Shown: positions 25,198 through 34,811, numbered from the stretch's first letter. The stretch is DNA of 64,000 bases from Paraburkholderia ginsengiterrae (GCF_001645125.1 NZ_LXKA01000371.1:124001-188000), one strand, 5' to 3'. Made by a program: numbers and translations. The notes: a model not told the origin generated them from the sequence alone.

Positions 25198-26745
25198 ATG
25201 AACCCAACGAGTTCGACTCAACCCGCCGAGCTGGCCACTGAACTGACGCAGCCTCATGCGCAGGCTGCCGCGCACACGGCCAGCCACCCGCCGGTCCGGC
25301 TGCTGTTCCCGGCCCTGCTGCTGGTCATGCTGCTCGCCGCGCTCGATCAGACGATCGTCTCGACCGCGCTGCCGACCATCGTCGGTGAACTGGGCGGGTT
25401 GAACAACCTGTCATGGGTCGTGACCGCCTACCTGCTCACGTCGACCATTGTCGTGCCGCTGTACGGCAAGCTCGGCGATCTGTTCGGCCGCAAAATCGTG
25501 CTGCAGACAGCGATCATCGTGTTTCTGGCCGGCTCCGCGCTATGCGGCGTCGCGCAGAACATGACGCAACTGATCGTGCTGCGCGCGCTGCAAGGTCTGG
25601 GCGGCGGCGGGCTGCTGGTGGTGACGATGGCTGCGATCGCGGACGTGATTCCACCGGCCGAGCGTGGCCGCTACCAGGGCGTATTCGGCGGCGTGTTCGG
25701 CCTTGCCACCGTGGTCGGGCCGCTGCTCGGCGGCTTTCTCGTCGAGCACCTCACGTGGCGCTGGATTTTCTATATCAACCTGCCGCTCGGCATCGTATCG
25801 CTCGTCGTGATCGGCGCGGTGTTCAAGCCTCACGTTCGCCAGGTAAAGCACACCATCGACTATATGGGCGCAGCATTCCTGGCCGGCGCCCTCACCTGCA
25901 TCATTCTGTTCACGAGCCAAGGCGGCACGATCCTGCCGTGGTCGTCGCCGCAACTCTGGCTCACGCTGGCAATGGGCCTGATCGCGATCTGGGGCTTCAT
26001 TCATGAAGAACGCAGCGCGGTCGAACCGATCATGCCGCTCGAGCTTTTCAAGCAGCGCACGTTTTTGCTGAGCAGCCTGATCGGCTTCATCATCGGCGTG
26101 TCGCTGTTCGGCTCCGTGACGTTCATACCGCTCTACTTGCAGGTGGTCAAAGGCTCGACGCCGTCGGAAGCCGGCATGCAGATGCTGCCGATGATGGGCG
26201 GCCTGTTCGTGATGTCGATGGTGACCGGCCGCCTCATCAGCAAGATCGGTAAATACCGCATGTTTCCGATCGCCGGCACGTTGCTGGTATCCATCGCCAT
26301 GCTGCTGCTCGCGCGCTTGCAGATCAGCACGCCAATTCATGTGATGTATCTCTACATGGGGCTTCTTGGCTGCGGCCTCGGCATGGTGATGCAGGTGCTG
26401 ATTCTCGCCGTGCAGAATACGGTCGAGTTCAAACACATGGGCGTGGCCACGTCGGGCGCGACACTGTTCCGCTCGATCGGCGGCTCGATCGGGGTGGCCA
26501 GTTTCGGCGCCGTATTCTCGAACGGTCTCGCCGCACGGCTCGAGAAGCTGATTCCACCCGACACCGAATTGCCGCATGCGCTCGGACCCACCGCGATCCA
26601 CCAATTGCCGCAGGCGTTGCGCGACGACTACCTACAGGCATTCGCCGGCGCCTTGCACACCGTGTATCTGTCGGCCGCGTGCGTGGTCGTGCTGGCATTC
26701 GCGCTCGCATGGCTGCTGAAAGATCATCCGTTGCGCAAGCATTAA
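25198..26745 (+). CDS. DHA2-family (EmrB/QacA) MFS drug exporter
   Basis: Inner-membrane proton antiporter of 515 residues with about 14 hydrophobic helices. Family motifs are LDQTIVSTALPTIVGEL (motif D1), GKLGDLFGRKIVL (motif A, about 102-114), RALQGLGGGGL (motif B) and the motif C-like GGVFGLATVVGPLLGGFL. It probably exports hydrophobic drugs or metabolites. No EmrA-type membrane fusion partner is next to it. It is transcribed divergently from its TetR regulator. Confidence 0.93.
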   Translation: MNPTSSTQPAELATELTQPHAQAAAHTASHPPVRLLFPALLLVMLLAALDQTIVSTALPTIVGELGGLNNLSWVVTAYLLTSTIVVPLYGKLGDLFGRKIVLQTAIIVFLAGSALCGVAQNMTQLIVLRALQGLGGGGLLVVTMAAIADVIPPAERGRYQGVFGGVFGLATVVGPLLGGFLVEHLTWRWIFYINLPLGIVSLVVIGAVFKPHVRQVKHTIDYMGAAFLAGALTCIILFTSQGGTILPWSSPQLWLTLAMGLIAIWGFIHEERSAVEPIMPLELFKQRTFLLSSLIGFIIGVSLFGSVTFIPLYLQVVKGSTPSEAGMQMLPMMGGLFVMSMVTGRLISKIGKYRMFPIAGTLLVSIAMLLLARLQISTPIHVMYLYMGLLGCGLGMVMQVLILAVQNTVEFKHMGVATSGATLFRSIGGSIGVASFGAVFSNGLAARLEKLIPPDTELPHALGPTAIHQLPQALRDDYLQAFAGALHTVYLSAACVVVLAFALAWLLKDHPLRKH

Positions 26746-27132
26746 TTCTCTTCTCACGCACTTCAAGCGCTTGATGCAAGCGCTTAATGACGAGGCCGAA
26801 CGCCGAAGGCGTCGGCGTCGCTCTTTTTTGTCGCCAGTCCTCCACCGAAGCGCGTCATGAAAAAACGGCTCCGTCCGTTCGTTCTGGGGACGTATGCAGT
26901 ATTTCGTCGTACCTACCAATGTGCGCTGACGCATCGGAATCAGATAGGTAGGAACGGCGATTGACGTTCTCATCGAAACGCCACATATTGCAAGCAGCGG
27001 CACCGCAAGCGTGGGCTTGCGTCCGAGGACTTTCCGGCGCATGCGGATAGTGATTCCGCGGACATTACGCCCGCGTCTGCATGCCCCGGAATATGCCGTC
27101 ATGGCGTCGTTTTCCACAGGTGGGTCCACAGT
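26746..27132. other. Intergenic region after the efflux gene
   Basis: This 387-base region starts with a repeated AAGCGCTT palindrome (two copies around 26765-26785) and the hairpin described separately. Further on, CCTACC and GGTAGG arms about 33 nt apart (near 26915-26956) could pair, but I assign no role. The promoter of the zinc-ribbon gene should be in the right part. No convincing gene is present. Confidence 0.4.
26795..26826 (+). terminator. Probable terminator of the DHA2 exporter gene
   Basis: Stem GCCG-A-ACGCC against GGCGT-CGGC (9 bp with one bulged A, GAA loop), followed by GTCGCTC and a T-run ending near 26827. The T-run is not immediately next to the stem, which lowers confidence. 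Confidence 0.5.
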
Positions 27133-28152
27133 ATGTCCACCCAGACAGCATCAGGGCAAAGCTTTCCGACGCCCTGCAAACGGTGTGGCGGCGCATTGTA
27201 CCGGCAGGTCGACTATTGCCCGTATTGTGGCGCCGCCAATCCCCTCGACGCGGATCCACACAAGCACACTGCGATTCCCGGCCACTACGCCAGCGCCATG
27301 AGCCCGTCGATGCAGAAGAACAGCCTCGAGCAGGAAACGCCGGTAGAATCCGACTTCCCGACACGTGCCGCGCACGTGGACACCCCTGCTCCTGCCGAAG
27401 CCGCGGCGCGCACTCGGGCACTCGTTACGCCAGGTACGTCGCCATTGCTGCTCGCCGAACCGCTCCATTCGAAAGGCTTCGACGGACTGCCGGTCCGCAA
27501 GGTGTTGTATGCCATCGTGGCTGCTGTCGCAATCGGCCTGGCGTATGGCGGTTATTCACTATTGAGTGGTCGCGATTCACAGAGCGACAGTGGCGATCAG
27601 GCTGGCGAAACGACTCAGGATGCCAGAACGGCCACCGGCACTATCGCCCTGTACGCACCTGCTCAGCCGACGAATCAGGCCATTGCCGGCAAACCCGCTG
27701 CACAGGGAAGCTCTGCCAAGCCGGCGCAGGCGATTCCGGCGGCACCCGCCGCCGCCCTTGCGCCGTCCGTTGCCGCGACGCCGGTCAAACCCGCCGTGCC
27801 GCAATTCCGCAATGCCACGCAGGCCGTGCAGGTGGCGCGCCTTGCTTTGCGCACCAACGATCTTTCCGCGGCGCAAGCCGCGCTTGGCGCCGCGCAAGCG
27901 CTACAGCCGGACAACGGTGACGCCCAGGATCTCGCCGATCAATTGAAATCCCTGACCGCCCGCCGCGACGCCGCGCTGCAAGCGGCGCAAGCCTGCGTCG
28001 CGCAGTCGGCGTGGCCCTGCGCACGCCAGCACGCCAACGACGCACTGGCGATCGATACGGGCAGCGACTCCGCGAAGACCATCCTCGAACGCGTGATTCG
28101 CGAGACAGGTTGGGCGCCGCTCAACGCGCATGCTTCAGCGCCGGGGCGGTGA
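27133..28152 (+). CDS. Zinc-ribbon, single-TM protein with C-terminal TPR-like helices
   Basis: 339 residues. The N-terminus has a double-zinc-ribbon pattern, Cys-x2-Cys (CKRC) and Cys-x2-Cys (CPYC) 10 residues apart. One transmembrane helix lies at about 123-142 (VLYAIVAAVAIGLAYGGYSLL). A long Ala/Pro/Gln-rich linker then leads to a helical repeat region (about 235-325) that resembles TPR (ARLALRTNDLSAAQAALGAAQALQPDNGDAQDLADQL). The architecture suggests a cytoplasmic zinc finger with a periplasmic interaction domain. Function not recognised. Confidence 0.7.
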   Translation: MSTQTASGQSFPTPCKRCGGALYRQVDYCPYCGAANPLDADPHKHTAIPGHYASAMSPSMQKNSLEQETPVESDFPTRAAHVDTPAPAEAAARTRALVTPGTSPLLLAEPLHSKGFDGLPVRKVLYAIVAAVAIGLAYGGYSLLSGRDSQSDSGDQAGETTQDARTATGTIALYAPAQPTNQAIAGKPAAQGSSAKPAQAIPAAPAAALAPSVAATPVKPAVPQFRNATQAVQVARLALRTNDLSAAQAALGAAQALQPDNGDAQDLADQLKSLTARRDAALQAAQACVAQSAWPCARQHANDALAIDTGSDSAKTILERVIRETGWAPLNAHASAPGR

Positions 28153-28367
28153 TAAATAGTTTGGATATCGAATCGAAATAAAAGATCGCCTGACCGATCT
28201 CCTAACCGATCATCGCGAGAATTGCACGCATCCTCGCGCGGCGTTTGAGCGGTAACAGACGGACGTAGCAGTTGCAGCGCATTGAACATGACACGGCAGA
28301 CCGGCTCACTGGTGCTTCGCAGGTCGACGGGCGAAGCGATACAAACAGACCGATAGGTGAATGGACC

Positions 28368-29438
28368 ATGCTGAAGAGACTTCTTACGGGATGGCTGGGG
28401 TTGGCCCTGATGGTCGTGGTGTCGCTCGCCGGCGCGGAACCCGCGCACTACAAGATCGTCACCGGGCCGGAACGGGGCACGTACATCCAGATCGGCCAGG
28501 ATCTGTCGAAATGGGTCGCACAACCGGCGGGCATCGATCTGGATGTCGTGGCGTCGAAAGGCTCGGCTGAAAACGTGCAACGCATGCGCTTCGAGGCGGG
28601 CGTGAAACTCGCACTCGTGCAATCCGACGTGTATCAGGCCTACATCGACATGGCCAATGCGGGCAATGCCGACGCGGGCACGACAATCCGGCCGCTACGG
28701 CTCATCATGCCGCTCTACGACGAAGAAATTAACGTCGTGGTGCGCGCGGATTCGCCCTTGAAGACCTTTGCCGATATCAAGGACAAAAGTATCAGCGTCG
28801 GCCTGTTCGGCAGCGGCACCGCGCAGACGGCCACCACGCTTTACCACCTGATGTTCGGCCAGACGATTCCCGAGCAGAATATCCAGCACCTGAGCAACGA
28901 GGACGCGCTGGCTGCGTTGATCGTCAAGAAAGTGGACGTGGCGATCATCGTGGTCGGGCAGCCCGCGAAACTGTTCAACGACATGAACCCCGAGCTGCTT
29001 CAGCAGATTCGCCTGCTGAAGGTCGATCCCGCCGCGCCTGAAACCACGCGCGCCAAACAAACCTATTTCCCCACGACGATTCGTGCGGCCAGCTATCCGA
29101 ACTGGTTGAAAGAGGACGTTCCGACGCTCACCGTGAAGGCCTTTCTCGTCACCTATGACTACGGTCTGCGCGATACAGTCGGCAATCTGAATCACTTTGC
29201 CGACTCGCTATGCGCCAACTTCGGCAATCTGCAGGAGCACGGACACCCGAAGTGGAAGCAGGTGAAGCTCGAGTTGCCGCCGCTCGTGCGCGGATGGAAA
29301 TACTATCCGCCGGTCGAGAAGCACCTGCGCGCGTGCATCGCGAACCATGGGGCGGCGCTCAGCGCGACGGCAGCCCAGGCGGCAAAGCCGCGCGCGACGT
29401 GCACAGATCAGGAAAGACTGCTGCTGCTCTGCAAGTAG
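28368..29438 (+). CDS. TAXI-family TRAP solute-binding protein (orphan)
   Basis: 356 residues from ATG 28368, with AGGTGA 8 nt upstream. A signal peptide (MLKRLLTGWLGLALMVVVSLAGA) precedes a type II periplasmic binding fold. KIVTGPERGTYIQIGQDLSKWV and VVASKGSAENVQRM are typical of TAXI proteins, which bind small organic acids for 4TM/12TM fused TRAP permeases. No permease gene is adjacent, so the transporter partner must be elsewhere. Two C-terminal cysteine pairs may form disulfides. Confidence 0.85.
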   Translation: MLKRLLTGWLGLALMVVVSLAGAEPAHYKIVTGPERGTYIQIGQDLSKWVAQPAGIDLDVVASKGSAENVQRMRFEAGVKLALVQSDVYQAYIDMANAGNADAGTTIRPLRLIMPLYDEEINVVVRADSPLKTFADIKDKSISVGLFGSGTAQTATTLYHLMFGQTIPEQNIQHLSNEDALAALIVKKVDVAIIVVGQPAKLFNDMNPELLQQIRLLKVDPAAPETTRAKQTYFPTTIRAASYPNWLKEDVPTLTVKAFLVTYDYGLRDTVGNLNHFADSLCANFGNLQEHGHPKWKQVKLELPPLVRGWKYYPPVEKHLRACIANHGAALSATAAQAAKPRATCTDQERLLLLCK

Positions 29439-29576
29439 GAAGCACAACGCAACACCCCGCGGCTGTACCGCTCCATTCCTCGGTACAGTTTGTTAGATTT
29501 GTGCCGATCCGTACCTTACTGTCCATGTCCGGATAGCAGATGCTATGCGTTCTATTTCATCGTCTGCATTCTTCCA

Positions 29577-30464
29577 ATGGACAAAACCACCAACGGCTGG
29601 CTGAGCGGCCTCATCGGTGTATTGATTTTCAGCGGTTCACTGCCGGCCACGCGCATTGCCGTGCAGGGCCTCGACCCGCTGTTTCTGACAGTCGCCCGCG
29701 CGACGATCGCCGGCACGCTCGGCCTGTTGCTGCTGCTCGTGTTTCGCCAGACGCGCCCCGCGAGTCGTGACTTAATTCCGCTCGTGGTGGTCGCGCTCGG
29801 CGTGGTGGTCGGTTTTCCGCTGTTGACGGCGCTCGCGCTGCGCCACGTCAGTTCGGCGCATGCCGTGGTGTTCGTCGGCCTGTTGCCGCTTGCCACCGCG
29901 ATCTTCGGCGTGCTGCGCGGCGGCGAGCGCCCGCAAGCGGCGTTCTGGCTGTTCTCGGCGCTCGGCAGCGGCGCGGTGGTGGCATTCGCCTTGCGTCAAG
30001 GGCTCGATGCATCGCCGGTGGGCGACGCGCTGATGCTGGCCGCCATCGTCGTATGCGGGCTCGGCTATGCGGAGGGCGCGCGCCTGTCGCGCCATCTCGG
30101 CGGCTGGCAGGTGATTTCGTGGGCGCTCGTGCTGTCGCTGCCACTCATGCTGCCGCTCGCGTGGTGGGCACGGCCCGCATCGTTGGACGGTGTCAGTCAC
30201 GCTGCGTTGTGGGGCCTCGCCTACGTGTCGCTCTTCAGCATGCTGATCGGCTTCGTGTTCTGGTATCGCGGCCTCGCGCTCGGCGGCATTGCGGGTGTCG
30301 GGCAATTGCAGTTGCTGCAGCCGTTCTTCGGCCTGACCCTCGCGGCATTGCTCCTGCACGAACAGGTGCCGCCCGCGATGATCCTCGTCACCGTCGTGGT
30401 GGTCGCATGCGTGGCGGGCGCGCGGCGCTTTTCGCGAACCGCGCCGGTGCGACCGGCAACCTGA
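29577..30464 (+). CDS. DMT-superfamily (EamA) transporter
   Basis: 295 residues with ten predicted transmembrane helices arranged as two EamA repeats (about 8-135 and 150-285). GSLPATRIAVQGLDPLFLTVARATIAG and YVSLFSMLIGFVFWYRGLALGGIAGVGQLQLLQPFFG are characteristic. It probably exports a metabolite or amino acid. The start at 29577 gives an N-terminus fitting the family; upstream in-frame codons are Cys-rich and unlikely. Confidence 0.88.
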   Translation: MDKTTNGWLSGLIGVLIFSGSLPATRIAVQGLDPLFLTVARATIAGTLGLLLLLVFRQTRPASRDLIPLVVVALGVVVGFPLLTALALRHVSSAHAVVFVGLLPLATAIFGVLRGGERPQAAFWLFSALGSGAVVAFALRQGLDASPVGDALMLAAIVVCGLGYAEGARLSRHLGGWQVISWALVLSLPLMLPLAWWARPASLDGVSHAALWGLAYVSLFSMLIGFVFWYRGLALGGIAGVGQLQLLQPFFGLTLAALLLHEQVPPAMILVTVVVVACVAGARRFSRTAPVRPAT

Positions 30465-30587
30465 TAGCCGCCCCACGCGCACGCAGGCTCGCGCCGCGCC
30501 TCATTCCAGGCCCGCGCGAAACGGGCGGCCGGTTGAATATGTCATCATCGCGATGATCGATCCACCACGGCCCTCGCCGCGACCACG

Positions 30588-31472
30588 ATGCCGACCGCTT
30601 TTGCTCAAACCGTCGAAGCCCGCTTTGCCGAACTCACGCCCACCTCCAAGCGTGTTGCCAGTTACATGCTGGCCAATCTCGACCGGCTCGGCCTTGAAAC
30701 CGCCGACCAGATCGCCCAGCAGGCCGGCACCAGCGGCATTTCGGTCGGCCGCTTTCTGCGCAGCATCGGCTATCAGAATCTCGACGATCTGAAACGCGAA
30801 CTGCGCGGAACGCAGGAGCGTCCCTGGCTGATCACCGACCGGCTCGACGCGTTCCGCCGCACTGCGGGTCAGCACGACGAAGCCGCGCCGGCCACCGAGC
30901 CCAACCCCGCGCTCGCCCATTCGCTCGATCTCGAGGTCGCGGCGATCCAGCATGTCTACCAACTCGCGCAATCGCCCGTCTTCGCCCGCGTGGCGGAGCG
31001 TATCTCGAACGCGGATGCCGTCTATATTCTCGGCATTCAGTCCACGCGCGGCATCAGCAACGCGTTCTACAGCTACCTCGAATACATCCGCCCGCGCGTG
31101 TTCTATTCCGACGGCATGTCGGGCTCGTACGTCGATTCGCTGAACTCCGGTTTCCAGTCGCCGTATCTGATCGTGACCGACACCCGCGCGTATTCGAAGG
31201 TGGCGCGCCGCTATTGCGAAGCCGCCACGCGCCACGGCCTGCCCTTCGCGCTCGTCACCGATATTTATTGCCCGTGGGCACGCGAGTTCGGCGGCGATCT
31301 GCTGCAGGTGAAGACCGACGTCGGCCAGTTCTGGGATTCGCTCGCGCCGCTGACCTGCCTGTTCAATCTGCTGATCTCGGCGATCGTCGAACGGCTCGGG
31401 CCGGGTATCGACGAACGCGTGGCCCGCAACCGCGAACTGCAAAGCGAATTCGATCAGTTCGACGACCTCTGA
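30588..31472 (+). CDS. MurR/RpiR-family regulator with SIS domain
   Basis: 294 residues. The N-terminal RpiR HTH domain (about 5-80; LTPTSKRVASYMLANLDRLGLETADQIAQQAGTSGISVGRFLRSIGY) is followed by a SIS sugar-phosphate isomerase-like domain (about 125-270; DAVYILGIQSTRGISNAFYSYLEYIRP). Members usually sense phosphosugars or related acids. It is transcribed after the DMT gene with 123 nt between; co-regulation is unproven. Confidence 0.88.
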   Translation: MPTAFAQTVEARFAELTPTSKRVASYMLANLDRLGLETADQIAQQAGTSGISVGRFLRSIGYQNLDDLKRELRGTQERPWLITDRLDAFRRTAGQHDEAAPATEPNPALAHSLDLEVAAIQHVYQLAQSPVFARVAERISNADAVYILGIQSTRGISNAFYSYLEYIRPRVFYSDGMSGSYVDSLNSGFQSPYLIVTDTRAYSKVARRYCEAATRHGLPFALVTDIYCPWAREFGGDLLQVKTDVGQFWDSLAPLTCLFNLLISAIVERLGPGIDERVARNRELQSEFDQFDDL

Positions 31473-31573
31473 CCTTTGATGCGCGTCACGGCAAGCGGCC
31501 CGTGACGTGCGTCGTAGCCGATAGGCGTGGCAAAAAACGGGTATCCTCACCGGCTCGTTCAGAAGGAGGACCC

Positions 31574-31858
31574 ATGAAGTTTTCAGTTTGCGTCGCGGTT
31601 GCGGCTCTGACGCTGTCTGCCGGCGCGTACGCCCAAACCTCGCAGACCTTCCATTTCGGCGAAGGCCAAAGCGCGCCGCAATCCGGCAATGCGCATCCCG
31701 CGCCCGCGCCTCAGGCTCCTCAGGTTCAGCAGGCACCGCAGCAATCGGCCGGACAACCCGCGCCGCTGCCGCCCAAAGCCACGCCGACACACAAGACCAA
31801 GCATCACCGGCATCATCGCGGCCATGTAAAGCAGCCCGACATGTACTCGCATAACTGA
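31574..31858 (+). CDS. Small secreted Pro/Gln/His-rich protein
   Basis: 94 residues, preceded by a strong Shine-Dalgarno (AGAAGGAGG, 31561-31569) and starting with a clear signal peptide MKFSVCVAVAALTLSAGAYA. The mature part is low complexity: APAPQAPQVQQAPQQ, then a basic His-rich tail (KTKHHRHHRGH). A periplasmic metal- or polyanion-binding role is possible but unsupported. No family recognised. Confidence 0.7.
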   Translation: MKFSVCVAVAALTLSAGAYAQTSQTFHFGEGQSAPQSGNAHPAPAPQAPQVQQAPQQSAGQPAPLPPKATPTHKTKHHRHHRGHVKQPDMYSHN

Positions 31859-32023
31859 ACGGCTCAACGCCGGCCTCATGCCACACGTGCTTGCAGGCCG
31901 GTAATGACTCAGTGACGACTCAGTGACCGTGAATCGCCGCGATTTTTGACTCGCTTCAAATTCGCGCGCGCGGGGGGCATAGTAAAGCGTATCCGCAGAC
32001 CAACGGCCATCACAGGACCACGC

Positions 32024-32617
32024 ATGAGCACCACCCACCCCGCTCCCGCCACCTCCCATGCATCGACCACAGCAGCCCCGCTGATCCGCGACGCCACCGA
32101 AGCCGATCTGCCCGCGATTCAGGCCATCTATGCCCATCACGTGCTGACCGGCGTGGCCTCATTCGAGGAAACGCCGCCTTCCGTCGACGACCTGCGCACG
32201 CGGCTCGCGTCGGTGCGCAGCCATGGGCTGCCGTACATGGTGGCGGAGATCGACGGCCAAGTCGCCGGCTATTGCTACGCCACGCCTTACCGGCCGCGCG
32301 CCGCGTATCGCAACACCATCGAAGATTCGATCTACGTAAACGACGCCTATCGCGGCCGGGGCCTGGGGCGCGTGCTGCTGCAGGCGCTGATCGAGCGTTG
32401 CGAGTCGGGCCCGTGGCGCCAGATGGTGGCGGTCATCGCGGATGGCGGCAGCGGCGGATCGCTGTCGCTGCATGCGCAACTGGGTTTCGAATTGACCGGC
32501 ACCCTGAAGGCGGTGGGCTTCAAACACGGCCGCTGGCTCGACACGACGCTGATGCAGCGCACGCTCGGCCAAGGCGACTCGACCGCACCGGACGGTGCAG
32601 TTCAACAGCAAGGCTGA
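32024..32617 (+). CDS. GNAT N-acetyltransferase, phosphinothricin acetyltransferase-like
   Basis: 197 residues from ATG 32024. The GNAT fold spans about 20-180, with PLIRDATEADLPAIQAIYAHHVLTGVASFEE at the N-terminus and the acetyl-CoA loop VNDAYRGRGLGRVLLQAL. SLSLHAQLGFELTGTLKAVGFKHGRWLDTTLMQR follows. The pattern matches the PAT/YncA (bar-like) subgroup, which acetylates phosphinothricin, methionine sulfoximine or related amines. The actual substrate is not certain. Confidence 0.9.
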   Translation: MSTTHPAPATSHASTTAAPLIRDATEADLPAIQAIYAHHVLTGVASFEETPPSVDDLRTRLASVRSHGLPYMVAEIDGQVAGYCYATPYRPRAAYRNTIEDSIYVNDAYRGRGLGRVLLQALIERCESGPWRQMVAVIADGGSGGSLSLHAQLGFELTGTLKAVGFKHGRWLDTTLMQRTLGQGDSTAPDGAVQQQG

Positions 32618-32663
32618 AGCCCTGCGCTGGCGGCGGTGCGCGCAGCCGCGTTAGAATCCCGCC

Positions 32664-33521
32664 ATGCCCAACACGCCGCCTCCCGTTCCGCCCTTGCGCA
32701 CCGACCTTCACACCTCGGCCGGCGCCTCGCCGCGCAACGAATACACCGTCGACGAACTCGCGCGCGTCAGCGACACCACCGTGCGCAACGTGCGTGCGTA
32801 TCAGGATCGCGGCCTGCTTGCGCCACCGGAAAAGCGCGGCCGGGTCGGCGTCTACGACGACACGCACGTATCGCGTCTCAAACTGATCAACCACCTGCTC
32901 ACACGCGGCTACACGCTCGCCAACATTCAGGATCTGATCATGGCGGTCGACGAGGGCCATGACCTGCGCTCCATCCTCGGACTTGAAACGGCGATCGGCG
33001 GCCCCTGGTCGCGCGAGCGGCCGAAAAAATACTCGCTGCTCGAACTCCTGCAAATGTTCGGCGACAAGGCCTCGCCGAGCGCGCTCGGCAAAGCGGTCGA
33101 TCTCGGGCTGCTGGAGCGCGACGGCCTCTCGTTCGTCTCGGGCAGCGGCGCGGCGCTGGCCGCCGGCGCGACCATGGCGAAAGAAGGCATCCCGCTGGCC
33201 GATCTGCTCGACTCCGTGAACATCGCACGGCCCCATTTCAATGCGGTCGCCAAAGCGCTGGTCGATCTGGTGGTCCGTCAGCTGGACCGCTACGACGCGG
33301 ACGCACTGCCGCCGCCCGCCGACGTGCCGGCGCTGGTCGATGCCATCTGGCGCGTGCGGCCGCTTGCCATGGTTTTGGTCGAAAGCGAAATGAACCGCGC
33401 GCTGGAAGAAGCGTCGGGCGACTATCTCGGCGACCGCGTGGCGGCCATTATGGAAAAGAAGCTCGGCCATCACGCCGAAAGCAAGCCGGTCGCGGCAAAA
33501 AAAGACAAAGCCAAAAAGTAG
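32664..33521 (+). CDS. MerR-family regulator
   Basis: 285 residues. The winged HTH lies at about 26-95 (YTVDELARVSDTTVRNVRAYQDRGLLAPPEKRGRVGVYDDTHVSRLKLINHLLTRGYTLANI). A long, helical C-terminal effector or dimerisation region follows, with a Lys-rich tail. No Cys metal-binding pattern is present, so it is probably not a metal sensor. It starts 46 nt after the acetyltransferase gene. Confidence 0.87.
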   Translation: MPNTPPPVPPLRTDLHTSAGASPRNEYTVDELARVSDTTVRNVRAYQDRGLLAPPEKRGRVGVYDDTHVSRLKLINHLLTRGYTLANIQDLIMAVDEGHDLRSILGLETAIGGPWSRERPKKYSLLELLQMFGDKASPSALGKAVDLGLLERDGLSFVSGSGAALAAGATMAKEGIPLADLLDSVNIARPHFNAVAKALVDLVVRQLDRYDADALPPPADVPALVDAIWRVRPLAMVLVESEMNRALEEASGDYLGDRVAAIMEKKLGHHAESKPVAAKKDKAKK

Positions 33522-33743
33522 CGCTGCCGGCGGGCGTGCTCACGACAATCGGCGCGCTCGTCCACGCACCCATCCACACGCCCACCGGCGTGCCCCTGTG
33601 CGGCACCGCGTTCGAGCGCGCGTCATATCCAAATCTGCATTGCTTCGTTTGAGCGGCGGAACGTCCATGCGACGATTCCTTACCGTCGCCGCATGCGCTT
33701 ACCGCCGCGGCCCCGCTCATCGATCGCACTGGAGATTCACGGC

Positions 33744-34739
33744 ATGGCCCGCCACCCTCGTCACTCCCTTCACCTTGCCGCCGCATTGCTCGCGGCATTC
33801 ACGACCTTCAGCGCCGCAGCACAAAGCGGTAACACGAACAGCGAGGCCGCCAAAGTACTGCGCATCGGTTATCAGAAATCGGGCTTGCTCGCGGTGCTCA
33901 AAGCACAAGGCTCACTCGACGACAAACTCAAGCCGCTCGGCTATAGCATCAAATGGTTCGAATTCCCCGCCGGACCGCAACTGCTCGAAGCGTTGAACGC
34001 GAACAGCATCGACTTCGGCTACACGGGTGCCCCGCCGGCGGTGTTCGCGCAGGCCGCCGGCGTACGCTTCGTTTACGTGGGCGCGGAACCATCGGGACGT
34101 CATGCGGAAGCGATTCTGGTCAAAGGGGATTCGGCGCTGCGCAATGTGGCCGATCTCAAGGGCAAGCGCGTCGCGCTGCAAAAGGGTTCGAGCGCGAACT
34201 ACCTGCTGCTCGAAGCGCTTAAAAAAGCAGGATTGCGCTACGAAGACGTGAACGCGGTCTATCTACCGCCCGCCGATGCTCGCGCCGCCTTCGAAAGCGG
34301 CAGCGTCGACGCATGGGCAATCTGGGACCCGTACTACGCGTCCGCGCAACACGCGCTGAAAGCACGCACGCTGGTCGACTATGCCGAACTCAACAATCCC
34401 TGGAACTTCTATGAGGCGACGCCCGACTTCGCGCAGCAGCATCCCGATGTGATCGGCGCGATCCTTGGACAGTTGCGCACGGCCGGCGTTTGGGTCAACG
34501 AGCATCCGGCGGAAACCGCCGCGCTGCTCGGGCCGAAGGTCGGGCTCGATCAGAAGGTGGTCGAAACCTGGGTGCGCCGCTATCCGTACGGCACCACGGC
34601 CGTCACGGACGAAATCGTGCGCTCGCAGCAGATCGTTGCCGATGCGTTCTACGGCGCTCATCTGATTCCGCAGAAAATTACCGTGAAAGATAGCGTCTGG
34701 CAGAACCGCGAGGTCGCGTCGGCTCTCGCTGCCAAGTAA
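33744..34739 (+). CDS. SsuA-like aliphatic sulfonate-type binding protein (orphan)
   Basis: 331 residues from ATG 33744, with a signal peptide to about residue 27 (AAAQ). The mature sequence KVLRIGYQKSGLLAVLKAQGSLDDKL, WFEFPAGPQLLEALNANSIDFGYTGAPPAVFAQAAG and GSVDAWAIWDPYYA is typical of sulfonate/taurine ABC binding proteins (SsuA family). No SsuB or SsuC lies beside it. It may serve a distant permease. Confidence 0.9.
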   Translation: MARHPRHSLHLAAALLAAFTTFSAAAQSGNTNSEAAKVLRIGYQKSGLLAVLKAQGSLDDKLKPLGYSIKWFEFPAGPQLLEALNANSIDFGYTGAPPAVFAQAAGVRFVYVGAEPSGRHAEAILVKGDSALRNVADLKGKRVALQKGSSANYLLLEALKKAGLRYEDVNAVYLPPADARAAFESGSVDAWAIWDPYYASAQHALKARTLVDYAELNNPWNFYEATPDFAQQHPDVIGAILGQLRTAGVWVNEHPAETAALLGPKVGLDQKVVETWVRRYPYGTTAVTDEIVRSQQIVADAFYGAHLIPQKITVKDSVWQNREVASALAAK

Positions 34740-34811
34740 GCCGCGCCGTTCATCCGATCCTAGAGGTGGCAATCTAACCGCCCCCTTGCGTCATCCGTTG
34801 TCAGCCTCTAT

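Noticed and set aside
26915-26956. Stem CCTACC/GGTAGG as a riboswitch or terminator
   Set aside because: The arms are short, the loop is about 30 nt and no T-run follows; too weak to list as a structure.
26632-27129. Minus-strand open frame between the efflux gene and the zinc-ribbon gene
   Set aside because: No ribosome site, no recognisable domain, overlaps the end of the exporter gene; treated as chance.
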